Below, in pieces: positions 43,223 through 53,771 of a stretch of 64,000 nucleotides of DNA (positions within the stretch are counted from its first letter, which is position 1; the number at the start of each line of letters is the position of its first letter). Made by a program: the position numbers and the translations under genes. Source of the stretch: Pyrrhosoma nymphula (taxonomy: Eukaryota; Arthropoda; Insecta; Odonata; Coenagrionidae). The notes beneath the pieces are model-generated. The model was given only the letters and a program-made list of their open reading frames with translations, was not told the DNA's origin and ran no database searches. The stretch is taken from positions 138,439,977 to 138,503,976 of the forward strand of contig OY754332.1 of the NCBI GenBank assembly GCA_963573305.1. The letters run 5' to 3'.

Positions 43223-45901
43223 ATGGACAGTTCTCAATTGATAATGAATCCTGGCAACTACGGGACTCGGCCAAGAGGGCTGGGTGTCGTGCCCGGCAGC
43301 GGAGGGAGCAAGGCCCCTGCGGTCGTCATCACACGAAATCCTTGCTCAGACGTAGCAGCAGCAGAGAAAAAGAAGATAAAGAAGAGGAACGAAACTATCA
43401 GAATAGGCACGTGGAATGTTAGGACTATGCTGAGGGCGGGGAAGCTAGAGAATATAAAGCAATAAATGGAGAGGGTGGGTGTAGACATCATGGGTCTGGG
43501 TGAAGTAAGATGGAAGGATGACGGGGATTACTGGAGCGGCGACTATAGAGTAATTTATAGTGGAGGGAATGAAAGTCAGCGCGGGGTTGCATTCGTAATG
43601 AATAGGAAACTCGGTAGAAAAGTAGTGTATGCAGAACAGGTGAGTGATAGGATAATAGTCGTGGAACTAAAAGCAGAACCAACGAATTTAGTTATAATCC
43701 AGGTTTATATGCCTACCTCTAATCATAAAGAGGAGGAGGTAGATGGGGTGTACGATCAGCTAGAGGAAATCATTGTTAGGATACCAGGAAGTAAGCACCT
43801 GGTAGTAATGGGGGATTGGAACGCGGTGGTGGGTGAAGGAAGAGATGGGCGGGAGGTGGGCGATTACGGGCTAGGAAGGAGAAACGACCGGGGCGAGAAA
43901 GCTGTGGAGTTTTGCCGCAGAAATAACCTAGTAATTACGAATACATGGTTCAGACATCATCCTCGACGTAGGTACACTTGGAAGAAGCCGGGAGACACAG
44001 ATAGGTTCCAGATAGATTATATAATGGTACGTCACAGATACAGGAATAGTGTTAAAAACTCGCATACTTATCCAGGAGCTGATGCAGACACAGACCACAA
44101 CTTATTAGTCATGAAATGTCGGGTAAAACTGAAAAAGATGAGAATGGGAAGGAGGGTACGAAAGTGGAATACGGAGGCATTAACTGGGGAAATGAAGAAG
44201 AAGTATCGGGAGAAGGTGGATGAGAGAATGGGTGAGGACCATGGAGTTAGATCAGTCGAAGATGAATGGGGAAGTTTGAGAAACGGAATTATAGAAGCGG
44301 CGAAAGCAACGGTAGGCGTAGTGAGTGCAACTAAAATTAGAAAACCGTGGATCACGAAGGAGATGATCAGGGAGATGGAGGAGAGAAGGAAATGGAAGAG
44401 CGTAAACTCAGAGCTAGGTAAGAGAAAATACCGAGAATTTAATAACAGGCTTAGAAGAGAAACAAAGAAAGCAAGAGAGGCGTGGTGGAGAGAACAAATC
44501 GACGCGTTAGAGAAATACCAAAAAGAGGGAAGAGCAGATGCATTATATCGGAAAGTAAAGGAACTGACGGGTGGTAACAAGGGAAGGGGAATTACAACGA
44601 TAACAGACAAGACGGGAAAGATGATCGTAGAACCGAGAGAGACCCAGGAGAGGTGGAAGGAGTATGTTGAAGAGCTCTATAGTAAAGAAACAAGGCCCAA
44701 TAGGTTAGATATAGAAAGGGAAGACGACATCGACAGCGATGGCATCGGACCAAGTATCCTAGATAGCGAAATCGGAAGAGCTCTAAGAGACATGAAAAGG
44801 AATAAGGCGGTAGGAATAGATGACATACCTGCAGAGTTTTTAAAGAGCATGGGGAAGAACGGAAGAGGAAAACTTTTTGCGCTTATTCGTAGGATTTATG
44901 AGGATGGAGTGTGGCCGGAAGACTTCGCGAAGACTGTACTTATTCCTATACCGAAAAAGAGTAAGGCAAAAACTTGCGAAGACTATAGGACAATAAGCTT
45001 AATATCCCACGCGGCCAAAGTAGTTCTGAGGATTCTAAACAGAAGGCTAGAGAAGAAGGCAAATGAATACCTGGGTGACGACCAGTTCGGGTTTAGGAGA
45101 GGGACGGGAACACGAGACGCTATAGCGGTGATGAGGACGCTAGTAGAAAGAAACCTAGAGTATGGGCAGGATGTTTTTGCATGCTTCGTAGATTTCGAGA
45201 AGGCGTTTGATCGGGTGGAATGGACGAAATTAATGGGAGTGTTGAAGAAATTAGGAGTCGATTGGAGGGACAGGCGTCTGATTCGGAATTTGTATATGAA
45301 CCAGACGGCACAGGTTAGGGTAGCCAATGGAGAATCGGGATGGGCCACGATAGGACGGGGAGTGCGGCAAGGGTGCCCACTATCGCCGTTGCTTTTTAAC
45401 GTGTATTCAGAGGAAATGGTAAGGGAGGCATGGGGGGAGGAGGAAGTAGGAATAAAGGTAGGAGGGGAGCTGATAAAATCAGTGAGATTTGCAGATGATC
45501 AAGCATTAGTTAGTCAGTCGGCCAAGGGGTTACAGTCAATGGTGAATGCATTAGAGGTGCAGTGCGAAAAGTATGGGATGAAGATCAATCACAAGAAAAC
45601 AAAAGTAATGAGATTTTCTAGAAGTAAGAAGGCGGGGCTGAATATAAGGGTGGGAGGGCAGAAGATAGAGCAGGTCGAGCAGTTTACGTATCTGGGTAGT
45701 ATTTTGGAGGCGAATGGGTTTAGTGGTAAGGACATCAGATGCAGAATTGCGCTCGCTAAAGAAGCATTTTCGAAGAGAAGGGAATTGATGAGGGGGGGGT
45801 CTGAGAAGAAACGTAAAGAAGAGGCTGGTGAAAACTTTAATATGGAGCGTGGCGCTATATGGGTCGGAAACGTGGTCATTGCGAAGGGAGGATGTGCGTA
45901 G
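43223..45901 (+). pseudogene. LINE ORF: endonuclease and reverse transcriptase, one stop
   Basis: The frame runs from ATG 43223 through an in-frame TAA at 43463-43465, where the sister copy at 29 kb encodes Glu. Endonuclease: IRIGTWNVRTMLRAGKLENI, VMGDWNAVVGEG, RFQIDYIMVRHRYRN, DTDHNLLVMKC. RT: VLIPIPKKSKAKTCEDYR, DDQFGFRRGTGTRDAI, FACFVDFEKAFDRVEW, RQGCPLSPLLFNVYSEEM, VRFADDQALVS (FADD near 45490). Near 45791-45798 a run of eight G marks a one-base shift, after which the final domain is read in the 45828-46199 frame. All catalytic motifs are present, so the copy is recently inactivated. Confidence 0.85.
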
Positions 45902-46199
45902 ACTTGAGGCATTTGAGATGTGGGTTTGGAGAAGGATGGAAAAGGTTAGCAGGATGGCGAGAAAGACGAACGAGGAGGTATTGGATATGGTCGGAGAGGA
46001 GAGGAAGCTTGTGGCAGAGGTTCGAAGAAGGCAGAAGAGATGGATGGAGGAGGTTTTGAGAGGAGAGGGCATGCTGAAGAGAGTGATAGAGGGGAGAACA
46101 CTGGGGAAACGTGGGAGAGGAAGGAAGAGGATAGGAATTCTCGACGAAATAAGAGGAGGTAGAAGATATGAAGAATTGAAGAGGGATCTAATAACTTAG
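45828..46199 (+). pseudogene. LINE ORF C-terminal domain, shifted frame
   Basis: LIWSVALYGSETWSLRREDV, FEMWVWRRMEKVSRM, RKLVAEVRRRQKRWMEEVL and TLGKRGRGRKRIGILDEIRG, matching the same domain at 25.4-25.85 kb. It is separated from RT by the G-run frameshift. Confidence 0.8.
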
Positions 46200-46299
46200 A
46201 AGGGAAAGCGAGACAATTTCTATTAGGTTGGGATACAAAATGGGGACTGTCCAAGAACCTACCAATCAGCTGGTAGAATACTTGAATGAAACTCTTCTT

Positions 46300-47369
46300 A
46301 AACACTATCCCCATATTTGAAGTTTCTTTCAAGTAGCGCATCACTCTTTTCACTTGACACCAGTGTTCAGTACCATGAGCAGTGTTAAACTGGCTTAGAT
46401 AACTCACAGCATGAGCTATATCAGGACGAGTGGTTACAGCTAAATACATAAGACAACCAATAACATTCTGATATGGCAAATTCAAATTACATAGATTGTT
46501 TCCCTTTAAGAGATGCAAGTTCTGCTCCAAAAGAGTAAATGCACCTTTGGCATCTGAAAAACCAAATCTTTCCAACATATCTAAGATATAACGACACAGT
46601 GTCACACAAATGTTTTCACTATCACGAATAATTTGCATACCCAAAATCTGTTGGGCGCTTCCTAAATCTTTAATATCAAATTTTTCTTTCAGATTGTTGT
46701 ACAATTTGACCTTCTCTGTTGCATCATTATGAAACACAAAAAAGTCATCAACATACAGAACTACAAAAACATTGATTCTTCTTTAATCTTAAAAAATAAA
46801 CAAGATTCATTGTCAGATTTTTGATAACCAAATTCATATAATACCTCATTAACTTTACTATTCCAGGCTCTTGAGGCCTGCTTAAGCCCATAAATTGCCT
46901 TTTTAAGTAGGTATACTTTGTGTTCCTCACCCTGCTTCACAAAACCTTCAGGTTGCATCATATATACCTCCTCTCCTAATTCACCATGTAGGAAGGCTGT
47001 GACTACATCAAAATGTTCAATTGACAAATTAAATTGGGCCGAAAGAGCAATTAATAGCCTAAGAGTTGAGGTTCTAGCCACCGGTGAGAATGTATCAAAA
47101 TAATCTATACCGTGGGATTGGGAAAAACCTCTGGCCACCAGCCTAGCCTTGTGGCGGACATTTCCTTTGATATCCTTTTTCAGCTTAAAAACCCATTTGC
47201 ATGAAACCACATTTTTATCATCAGGTTTATCAACTAGTGTCCAAACATCATTGTTTGAAAGAGAGGAATACTCAGATTTCATAGCCTTTATCCAATATTC
47301 TCTATCAATATTATTTAAAACTTGTTTAAAAGTAGTTGGTTCTTTGTCTGACTGAAACGTAGCATACAA
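46300..47369 (-). pseudogene. copia reverse transcriptase, two frames, cut by the LINE
   Basis: 47369-46761 carries WIKAMKSEYSSLSNNDVW, CKWVFKLKKDIKGNVRHKAR, FSPVARTSTLRLLIAL and AIYGLKQASRAWN. A frameshift near 46750 follows, and YVDDF is read in the next frame (about 46738-46755). Then IKDLGSAQQILGMQI, LPYQNVIGCLMYLAVTTRPD and WCQVKRVMRYLKETSNMGIV continue to about 46300, where the LINE is inserted in the codons for KKS. Confidence 0.85.
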
Positions 47370-47383
47370 ATGATAGTCTTTGG

Positions 47384-48890
47384 TCAGCCATTCTGAGGAC
47401 GCCTTACCCTGCTTGGACTATCATCTGATCTGACCAACTCATCAACTGATTGTGAGTCATTCCTATCAGTTTGGATTGGAAATTCAACTTGAATATCATC
47501 AGAAATCGATTTTAAATCATCAAAAGCATTTTCTTGGGATGTATTATTCTTGGCATGCATAATACCTTCTAAAAAAATTACATTTCGACATTTTTCAATT
47601 TTTCCATAATTATTTGGATCAGAAAGTCTGTAGCCCTTACTGTGCTCACAATAACCTACCATAACCATGGGTTTGGACTTTGCATCCAACTTATCTCTAA
47701 ACTGTTTGGGAATATGAGCATAAGCCCTACAGCCAAAAACCCTAAGATGACTAAGATCTACTTTAGAACCAGTCCATAATTGCTCTGGAAGAGCACCTTT
47801 AATTGCAATAGTTGGGCTGCGATTTTTTAAATAAATTGCAGTGGATACAGCTTCATCCCAATACACTTTAGGTAGACAATCATTTAATAAAGCCCTAGCT
47901 TTTTCAATTACTGTACGATTTGCTCGTTCTTGAACACCATTTTGCTCAGGACAGTAGGCCACAGTAGTCTCATGAACTATACCTGCATTTCTAAATAAAG
48001 TAGAAAACTGAGAGTTACAAAACTCTGTACCATTATCTGATCGTACTTTTTTAATTTTAATACCAATCTGGTTCTCAACTAACTGTTTGAACTCTAAAAA
48101 TTTTGAATAAGTTTCACTTTTGGTTCTAAGAAAATATCCAAAGGTTTTCCTAGAATAATCATCAGTAAACATTAGAACATACCTAGCACCACCCCAAGTT
48201 TCTTGTGACATTGGGCCACAAATGCCAGTATGGACTAAATCTAACCTGGATTTGGCTCGTCTAGCTTGTCCTTTAGGAAAACTTTTCCTTGTTTGTTTCG
48301 CCTCAATACAAGGTACACACAAATCATCACCTTTTTCATTCCTTTTAAATACAATTCCATCAGCAAGACCATTAGGTAATAGTTCAAGGCTTCTCTCTGA
48401 CAAATGCCCAACACGTTTATGCCAAATGGCCGTACTAACATTTTGATTAGTAAACATAGCAGCATCTGGAATGACATTGACAAAATTACAAGAAACAGGT
48501 TTATCAAGTTTATAAATACCTCCAGTTTCAGATCCAGTAAATTTGATTGATCCTTGTACAGATATTTTATCTGCATCATATACATCAAAACCCTTCTCTG
48601 AAAAAACAAGAACATAACCTTTCGCTGCTATTTGACTAACAGACAAAAAATTAGCTGCAGCATTTGGGGCATACAATACATTGGCTATTGTGCCAGATTC
48701 AACTTTATCATTATTAGAATTCACTAAATTTACACATATGTCACCAACCCCAGCAGCCGTCAAAATTCCATTATCAGCTGTGTAAAAGTCTGTAGAAATT
48801 TCGGAATCAAATTTTTGCATCCAGTCTTTACGAGGAGAAACATGCTTACTGGCACAGCTGTCAAGATAAAATTCATTTGGATCAATATTA
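47384..48890 (-). pseudogene. pol: copia protease and integrase
   Basis: The frame downstream of the gag shift gives NEFYLDSCASKH near 48850, where copia protease has DSGAS: the active-site Gly is replaced by Cys. Integrase follows: the H-H-C-C domain (WHKRVGHLSERSLELLP, CVPCIEAKQTRKSFPKG), then catalytic D, D, E in MFTDDYSRKTFGYFL, VRSDNGTEFCNSQF and CPEQNGVQERANRT. The frame stops at 47384 (PQNG-stop) before RT because of a shift. Confidence 0.85.
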
Positions 48891-48891
48891 C

Positions 48892-49695
48892 TTACAGTTT
48901 TGACATTATAAATAGATAATAAAAGGTCCTTCTTATCATGGTCTCTAGGCTCATGTTTGGGAAAAGGTTTCTTCTTAAACTTGCTCTTGAGCTTTGGACA
49001 TCGGGGCCGAATGTGTCCCTCCTTGCCACATTCATGACAGATGGGGATGATGTCTTCTTGGAGATGGATGGCTTGCCTTTTACAATGAGAGCACTCCCCT
49101 GGGATGAACTCTCCCGTAACTGATGCCGGTCACTCATCTCGGTCAGCATGGTGATAACATCAGAGCTGGTAATGGACTTATGAGTGGCACAGAAGCCATT
49201 AATAACAGCTTCTTCAGAATCCGGAAGACCGCATAGTAGCAATGTGCCTATCTCATTGTCCTGAATCGTGACATTTAGCTCACTTAGCTCCTGAACTATG
49301 TCTAGGATCCCACTTACATACGCGTTTATGGAAGGAAAATCTTCGTAACGTGCGCGATATAATTTCCGTCTAAGGTACATTTGCCTAACGAGTCCCGAAC
49401 TTTGGTAAGCCCTTTCCAAGTTTTGCCATGCTTCTATTGAAGTTTTAGCGAGGCGCAAATGTGCAAGACACACCGATTTAACTGCTAAACTAATTTTAGC
49501 AAGAGCACGCTGGTCACGGTCAGGATCTGTATCTTCTCCCATCACGCACTTCCACAGTCCATAGTCAATTATTGCCATTTTCATTTGAAATTTCCATACC
49601 TCAAAATTTCTTTGTCCTTCCAATTTATCTATGTTAGGTACACCGGCAGATCCAACCAATGTGATCGTACTGGGCGTACTAGCGGGCGTAACCAT
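48892..49695 (-). pseudogene. gag: copia Gag, frameshifted before the zinc knuckle
   Basis: Starts at ATG 49695. KLEGQRNFEVWKFQMKMAI and the following helical region match copia-type Gag (UBN2-like: LW..., YQSSGLVRQMYLRRKLYRAR, ELSELNVTIQDNEIGTLLL). Near 49063 a one-base shift moves the frame: the next frame continues as CHECGKEGHIRPRC, a correct C-x2-C-x4-H-x4-C knuckle (about 49015-49055). The protein therefore ends in nonsense in this copy. It would normally package the RNA. Confidence 0.8.
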
Positions 49696-49795
49696 TGCAG
49701 CAATATGTCTTGACTATCGTTGCACGCGTAATATTTCACACCTTATGTCAAACTATTCAAAAAGATCGTACTATTACTTTTTCACGCAGTTCACA

Positions 49796-49813
49796 GCTGG
49801 GCCCATAACCTAA
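49796..49813 (-). promoter_or_regulatory. Primer binding site, internal initiator tRNA-Met type
   Basis: On the minus strand TTAGGTTATGGGCCCAGC follows the 5' LTR. Drosophila copia uses GGTTATGGGCCCAG, paired to an internal half of tRNA-iMet; the match is exact over that core. Confidence 0.8.
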
Positions 49814-50029
49814 TGCGACCGCGAATGAATAAAATTAAGGTGAAGATAATTATAAATGCAACCTTAGAGAAATTAATATATTTCACAGGACCTTTGCAGT
49901 TCGACAGATCACGACAGAATGAACGAGAGTTAGAAGTGAACACATGTTGAAGGTTGAAAAAACAAAAGAGAAACGAAAACCCCAAACTCATATGAAACAA
50001 AAGTACATCTGCAAGTTTAAACCTCAACA
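49814..50029 (-). repeat. 5' LTR of the copia element
   Basis: 216 bp, paired with 40947-41162. On the minus strand it starts TGTTGAGG and its end adjoins the primer site. Confidence 0.85.
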
Positions 50030-50033
50030 CTAA

Positions 50034-50516
50034 CAAATGTACCGTGTAAAACGGCCTTTATTGTTAGCTATGACACGTTAAAGCAATTCCAAATTAATTT
50101 CGGAGTGTTTCAGTTTGTATTACAAACTTGGAATATTAATATTTATGTATGTTTTTTAATGTATCATGTATAAAAGTTATGATATTTCGTCGAGATGGAA
50201 TTCGTGTCGGACATTTTTGGACGGATCAGGCGCCATATTTTTTGAGAGAAGAAGTTTCTCTCCAGTTCTTAATATTAAATTATATTGATATAACTTTTGT
50301 CATATATTATATTGAAGCGATATTATATGTAATGTATGGCTTATATTATAATTTTATTTTTTACAGCGTTACCACGTTGAGACGATCCTCCAAAATTATG
50401 CATAAACTTCCCGTTTTAGGTGAACCCAGTAGATGTTTACATGAGTCGCTATTCATTTCCGTAGATTGTGTGATAAAGAATCCTCCTTTCTACTTATATT
50501 TGAATTATGTATGAAG
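50034..50516. other. AT-rich non-coding flank
   Basis: One open frame of 121 codons (50149-50514) is rich in Ile, Tyr and Phe and has no recognised domain; I treat it as chance in AT-rich DNA. Confidence 0.5.
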
Positions 50517-50783
50517 CATAGGCGTATCTAAAAGCCTCTGAAGGGGGTAGGGGTCCACCACCACCCCCTTCTGATGGGGGGTATGGAATACCCCCCATGT
50601 AAAAAGGGGGGTCCGGAAATTTGGAATAATATACATCTTAAAATGTCGTTTTGAAGGTGTTCTATTGTTGTGGAAGGTAATCTATAGTTGTACTATTAGC
50701 ATGTGTTAAACACATAATTTTTACGTTTTTTTATCATTGGGGGAGGGATTGCAACCCCCAAAAACTCCCTGGATACGCCAATG
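50517..50783. mobile_element. 267-bp hAT-like MITE
   Basis: The left end CATAGGCGTATC and the inverted right end CATTGGCGTATCC form TIRs, with G/C-rich runs just inside (GGGGGTAGGGG, CCACCCCC). The 8-bp flanks GTATGAAG and GTACTACG match at only 5 positions, so the target duplication is doubtful. Confidence 0.6.
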
Positions 50784-50823
50784 GTACTACGTATGTTTTA
50801 AAGACTAGAGCAATGGAAAGTTA

Positions 50824-50854
50824 CAACGCAAGGTTGACTTACAACCTTGCGTTG
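50824..50854. repeat. Perfect 13-bp hairpin
   Basis: CAACGCAAGGTTG, loop ACTTA, CAACCTTGCGTTG. No surrounding gene. Confidence 0.85.
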
Positions 50855-51210
50855 CAAGTGCCTACTCCCTTCAGTTTGCTCAAGGCCCTCGAGAGCCCTG
50901 TAGCCTCGAGAGCCACCCTGTGGCCGAAATACGCGTATCCGATGCACACCCTCGTCTTTTCCTGTCTTTGTGTCGTTTTTTGACTACGCTCATTTTGAGC
51001 TAGATTCTCCCATAAGTTGAGCCCGTTTGAGTCTGTGAGTGATTTTGTGAGTGCTTGTGAGTGTGTTTGTGGTCATGACCCAGGCATCCTTAGCGGGATC
51101 CCATCAGCACTATAGTAAATGATCCAAATTTGGGTTAAGTGTGTGTCTAAGGTTGTGTCACTGATGGCGAGTAAGTAACATTCCCGTAAACCTCCACAGA
51201 AGGGTTTTCT
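50855..51210. other. Non-coding, no recognised element
   Basis: Moderate GC, several GTGAGTG/TGTGTTTGTG tracts near 51030-51070; no ORF or ends identified. Confidence 0.55.
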
Positions 51211-51629
51211 GGGGCCCGATTCTGATCTTCCACCAGTGGAAGACTGGTGGAAAGTTCCACCATTCGTTCATTGAACGACTCTTGATCCGTTAAATGAACG
51301 GCTCAATGACCCCCTCTGGAGAGCCGTACATCACAAACTTATGTGCGATTTCCAACTTACCTCGAAACCGCGAACAAAAAAATGTCTACCTTCCGCACGC
51401 TTACTTCCGTCGGAAAGTTTCCACCACGACACTAGCGCTGTTCCACCAAGTGGATGACGGGTGGAAGGGAAGCTTGACTTTCCACCAGTCATTGAACGAT
51501 GTAGTGAACGATTCTCTGGTGGAAGGTGGAACATGTGACGTAGTGTCGGAAAGTCATGACGTTTTGGTGGAAACTAATGACGTTTTGGTGGAAAAGTTGA
51601 GCATCGGGAAAGCATCAGAATCAGGCCCC
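51211..51629. mobile_element. 419-bp MITE with GGGGCCCGATTCTGAT ends
   Basis: Left GGGGCCCGATTCTGATC and inverted right GGGGCCTGATTCTGATG differ at one base over 16. The interior is full of TTCCACC/GGTGGAA motifs in both orientations and paired CATTGAACGA. No clear target duplication. An ORF of 167 codons crosses the right end and so is not a gene. Confidence 0.6.
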
Positions 51630-52443
51630 TGCTGGTTGAGAGGTTGTGGTTGGTCACTGCCGTGGAATTGCCCTTTTTCCCGCAAACCAACACAGCAATT
51701 GTTGTGTACTTTTGACGAGTGGTGCCAATTTATTACGGCCATTGGAGATTTTTTAAAACTTGTTGCAGTAAGAGGGCGTAAAGCTTTATTTCCCTAGATT
51801 TTTCACAATAATCGTGTCAGAATTGTATAATTTTGTAGATTACGCTGGTATTTCGGCATTAACAAGATTTCACGAGGCTTCAACATCGTCCGTAAGTGAA
51901 CTAAAGAATGACAATTTGACAGCACCATTAATATTGGTTCAACCCACTTTTTAGAATTTATTGTTTTGAACAGGCACGTTGGAACTATTTTCGATGAAAC
52001 CTTGAAAAGGACCCGCATTTTTTTGCGGATAGGAGGGAGTAGAGACTAGAATTTCGCTAAAAGAGCATATGAAGGCGTGAGAATGTATGTCAGAAGGGAA
52101 AAAGCAAGCTGGAAATAGGTGAAATTTAATTTTTATTATTGAAGAATACTCATTTCTTAGAAGTTTTCATAGTAACCATATTGTTCACGTTATTCGATTG
52201 AGATTACAAAGAGTTCAAAGCAATTCCAAAAACTTTCCTTCGTTCAGTGGTCCTAGTCACAAATTCAAACATAATTTTCTCCAGCGACAGCTTCAAATTA
52301 ATATGTTTATGCGTATGGAGTAAGAGCCAGGGGCGGATCCAGGGAGCAATATTGGGGGGGGGGGGATCTTTGAAACTTTTTATTAGGGTATTGGTCTGCG
52401 CGTGCACGCACGTTATTGCGCCTGCGTGCTTATGTTAATGTAT
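51630..52443. other. Non-coding with one hAT-like end
   Basis: Mostly AT-rich. CAGGGGCGGATCCAGGG at 52328 followed by a run of G looks like one end of a hAT-type MITE; its partner is missing. Confidence 0.5.
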
Positions 52444-52604
52444 TGCCGGCTTCGGTGGTGGTGGGGTAACGTCCTCGCCTGCTAACCCTAATGTCGCGGG
52501 TTCGAGTGCCGCCTGGGGAGGATTTTTCACCTCCCAGGGCATGGTTGTGTGTGTTGTCTTATATTTACGAGCTAACTGTAGCTCAGAATTAAGGATCATT
52601 ATTA
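52444..52604 (+). repeat. tRNA-derived SINE, interrupted by a 5S SINE
   Basis: The head GCCGGCTTCGGTGGTGGTGG ... CCTCGCCTGCTAACC ... GCGGGTTCGAGTGCCGCC with box A and box B, then body CCTGGGGAGGATTTTTCACC and CCAGGGCATGG. It is homologous to the minus-strand SINE at 54840-55050. The 3' part is interrupted by the 5S-derived element; an ATT-repeat tail follows at 52841-52855. Confidence 0.8.
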
Positions 52605-52829
52605 AGGGGCAAGGGCCCAGACACATTGACACACCGGTTCCCGCAAGATCACCGAAGTTAAGCAATGTTGGGCCTGGACGGAGGTTGGTTAGGTGACCAT
52701 ACATACCTACACCGTGGCGCTCTTGTCCTCTGTCTGCATGTGTCAGACAGGCATGGGGTTGGCAAAATGGACCATGAAGGTCTAAGTGCCAGTTGAAGGG
52801 CTCCCTACAAACAATCTAATCTAAATCTA
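52605..52829 (+). mobile_element. 5S rRNA-derived SINE with 18-bp target duplication
   Basis: The first 100 bp resemble 5S rRNA: AAGATCACCGAAGTTAAGCA, GTTGGGCCTGGA and GGTTGGTTAGGTGACCATAC correspond to the internal pol III promoter region (box A, intermediate element, box C). A non-5S body follows and a tail of AATCTAAT-type repeats. AATTAAGGATCATTATTA is repeated exactly at 52587-52604 and 52830-52847. It is a SINE3-type retroposon, not a 5S gene. Confidence 0.8.
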
Positions 52830-52859
52830 AATTAAGGATCATTATTATTATTATAAATC

Positions 52860-53771
52860 TTATGTCATACATCTTATATTTACTCATAACTATGCCTGTA
52901 TATTATTACTATGCCAATTAACGATTTATTTAACATCATTAACTATGGGTTTGTTAACTCTCAGAATTTTCTAAACGCTATCTGGTGTTGCCTGCATATG
53001 GCACAGGGAACGCCAGAATGGATAAGAAGCAACATTCAACGGATTATCTGTCTGTGTACGCCTTTCTCCATTCTCCCATACCCGTCATCCACTTGTGCCC
53101 AAGCCAATTACTACGGTCACTACTCTAAGATCCTCTTTGCCTTCATCCCCCTTTCATAGAATTTTAACGGGCAATAGGATTGTTTCTGGCTACGTTACTT
53201 TCACATCAGACATCGGAAAATGTGGAAAAGTCACCTTAACATACCGACTTCACGACCACTGATTCAATAGCGGCTAAATTATATCATGATAAAACTAGAG
53301 AGATGTTACACTAGTTTATGGAAAAGTTAATTCCGTTTTATGATGTAGGTAGTAAAAATTATAGAAATGTTCTTTGAAAATCATGTTGTAATGCTCAAAT
53401 CCAAAAAGTGTTATCCCTCCCTATTTTTCTAGGGAAACCAATAACCTTTTACATGAACAAGTAATGTTTTGCTCTTAACACGAAAAACAAGGTTAAACGC
53501 TTTCTGATCAAGCACTAATAACAATAAGTGCTTTAAAATAAAATTCAGTTGTTATCGGAGAAATACCAAGTGTAGGTTTTAAATGCGTGTTGGAGAGGTG
53601 AAATAATTATCAAGAGGAATACACTTGCTTAGCAAACTTACAAGAAATACATACCAACTTGAATGGGAGACATCCAAACGAAAAGGTAGGTCTCACAAAT
53701 TTTGACGAATTTTGATTTCCGGAATTCCTAAATACACACAAGGTGCGTACGCATTATTCTGTGCAACTTGG
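52860..53771. other. AT-rich non-coding stretch
   Basis: No element or coding region recognised. Confidence 0.55.

Larger units (their letters stand above)
42933..46290 (+). mobile_element. RTE-like LINE, full length, in the copia element
   Basis: Exact 11-bp target duplication ACTCTTCTTAA at 42922-42932 and 46291-46301. The 5' region (42933-43222) matches that of the LINE at 29.86 kb. The 3' end closes with CTTGAATGA, a short form of the TGAA tail of the other copy. Length is 3.36 kb. It is nearly intact: one stop and one frameshift. Confidence 0.85.
40947..50029 (-). mobile_element. Ty1/copia LTR retrotransposon with two nested elements
   Basis: 216-bp LTRs (40947-41162 and 49814-50029) enclose gag, protease, integrase, RT and RNase H on the minus strand, the copia order. 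CTAA follows the right LTR and precedes the left LTR, a 4-bp or longer duplication. The primer site is of the initiator-Met type. Removing the nested LINE (42933-46290) and the TIR element (41635-42873) leaves about 4.5 kb, a typical copia length. Several single-base frameshifts and a protease change make it inactive. Confidence 0.9.

Noticed and set aside
45546..46072. Minus-strand ORFs opposite the LINE at 45-46 kb, including a 263-codon frame ending at 45946
   Set aside because: They are shadows of the LINE coding strand; in the 263-codon frame only the part above about 46300 is copia RT.
50149..50514. 121-codon ORF
   Set aside because: AT-driven composition, no motif, next to AT-rich flank.
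51294..51797. 167-codon ORF
   Set aside because: It crosses the right end of the MITE at 51629 and has no recognisable motif.
52613..52710. A true 5S rRNA gene
   Set aside because: Only the internal promoter part is similar; ends are altered and a non-5S body, tail and target duplication follow.
52444..52847. A single composite tRNA-5S SINE
   Set aside because: The exact 18-bp direct repeat around the 5S part shows it inserted independently; the sister SINE at 54.9 kb lacks the 5S part.
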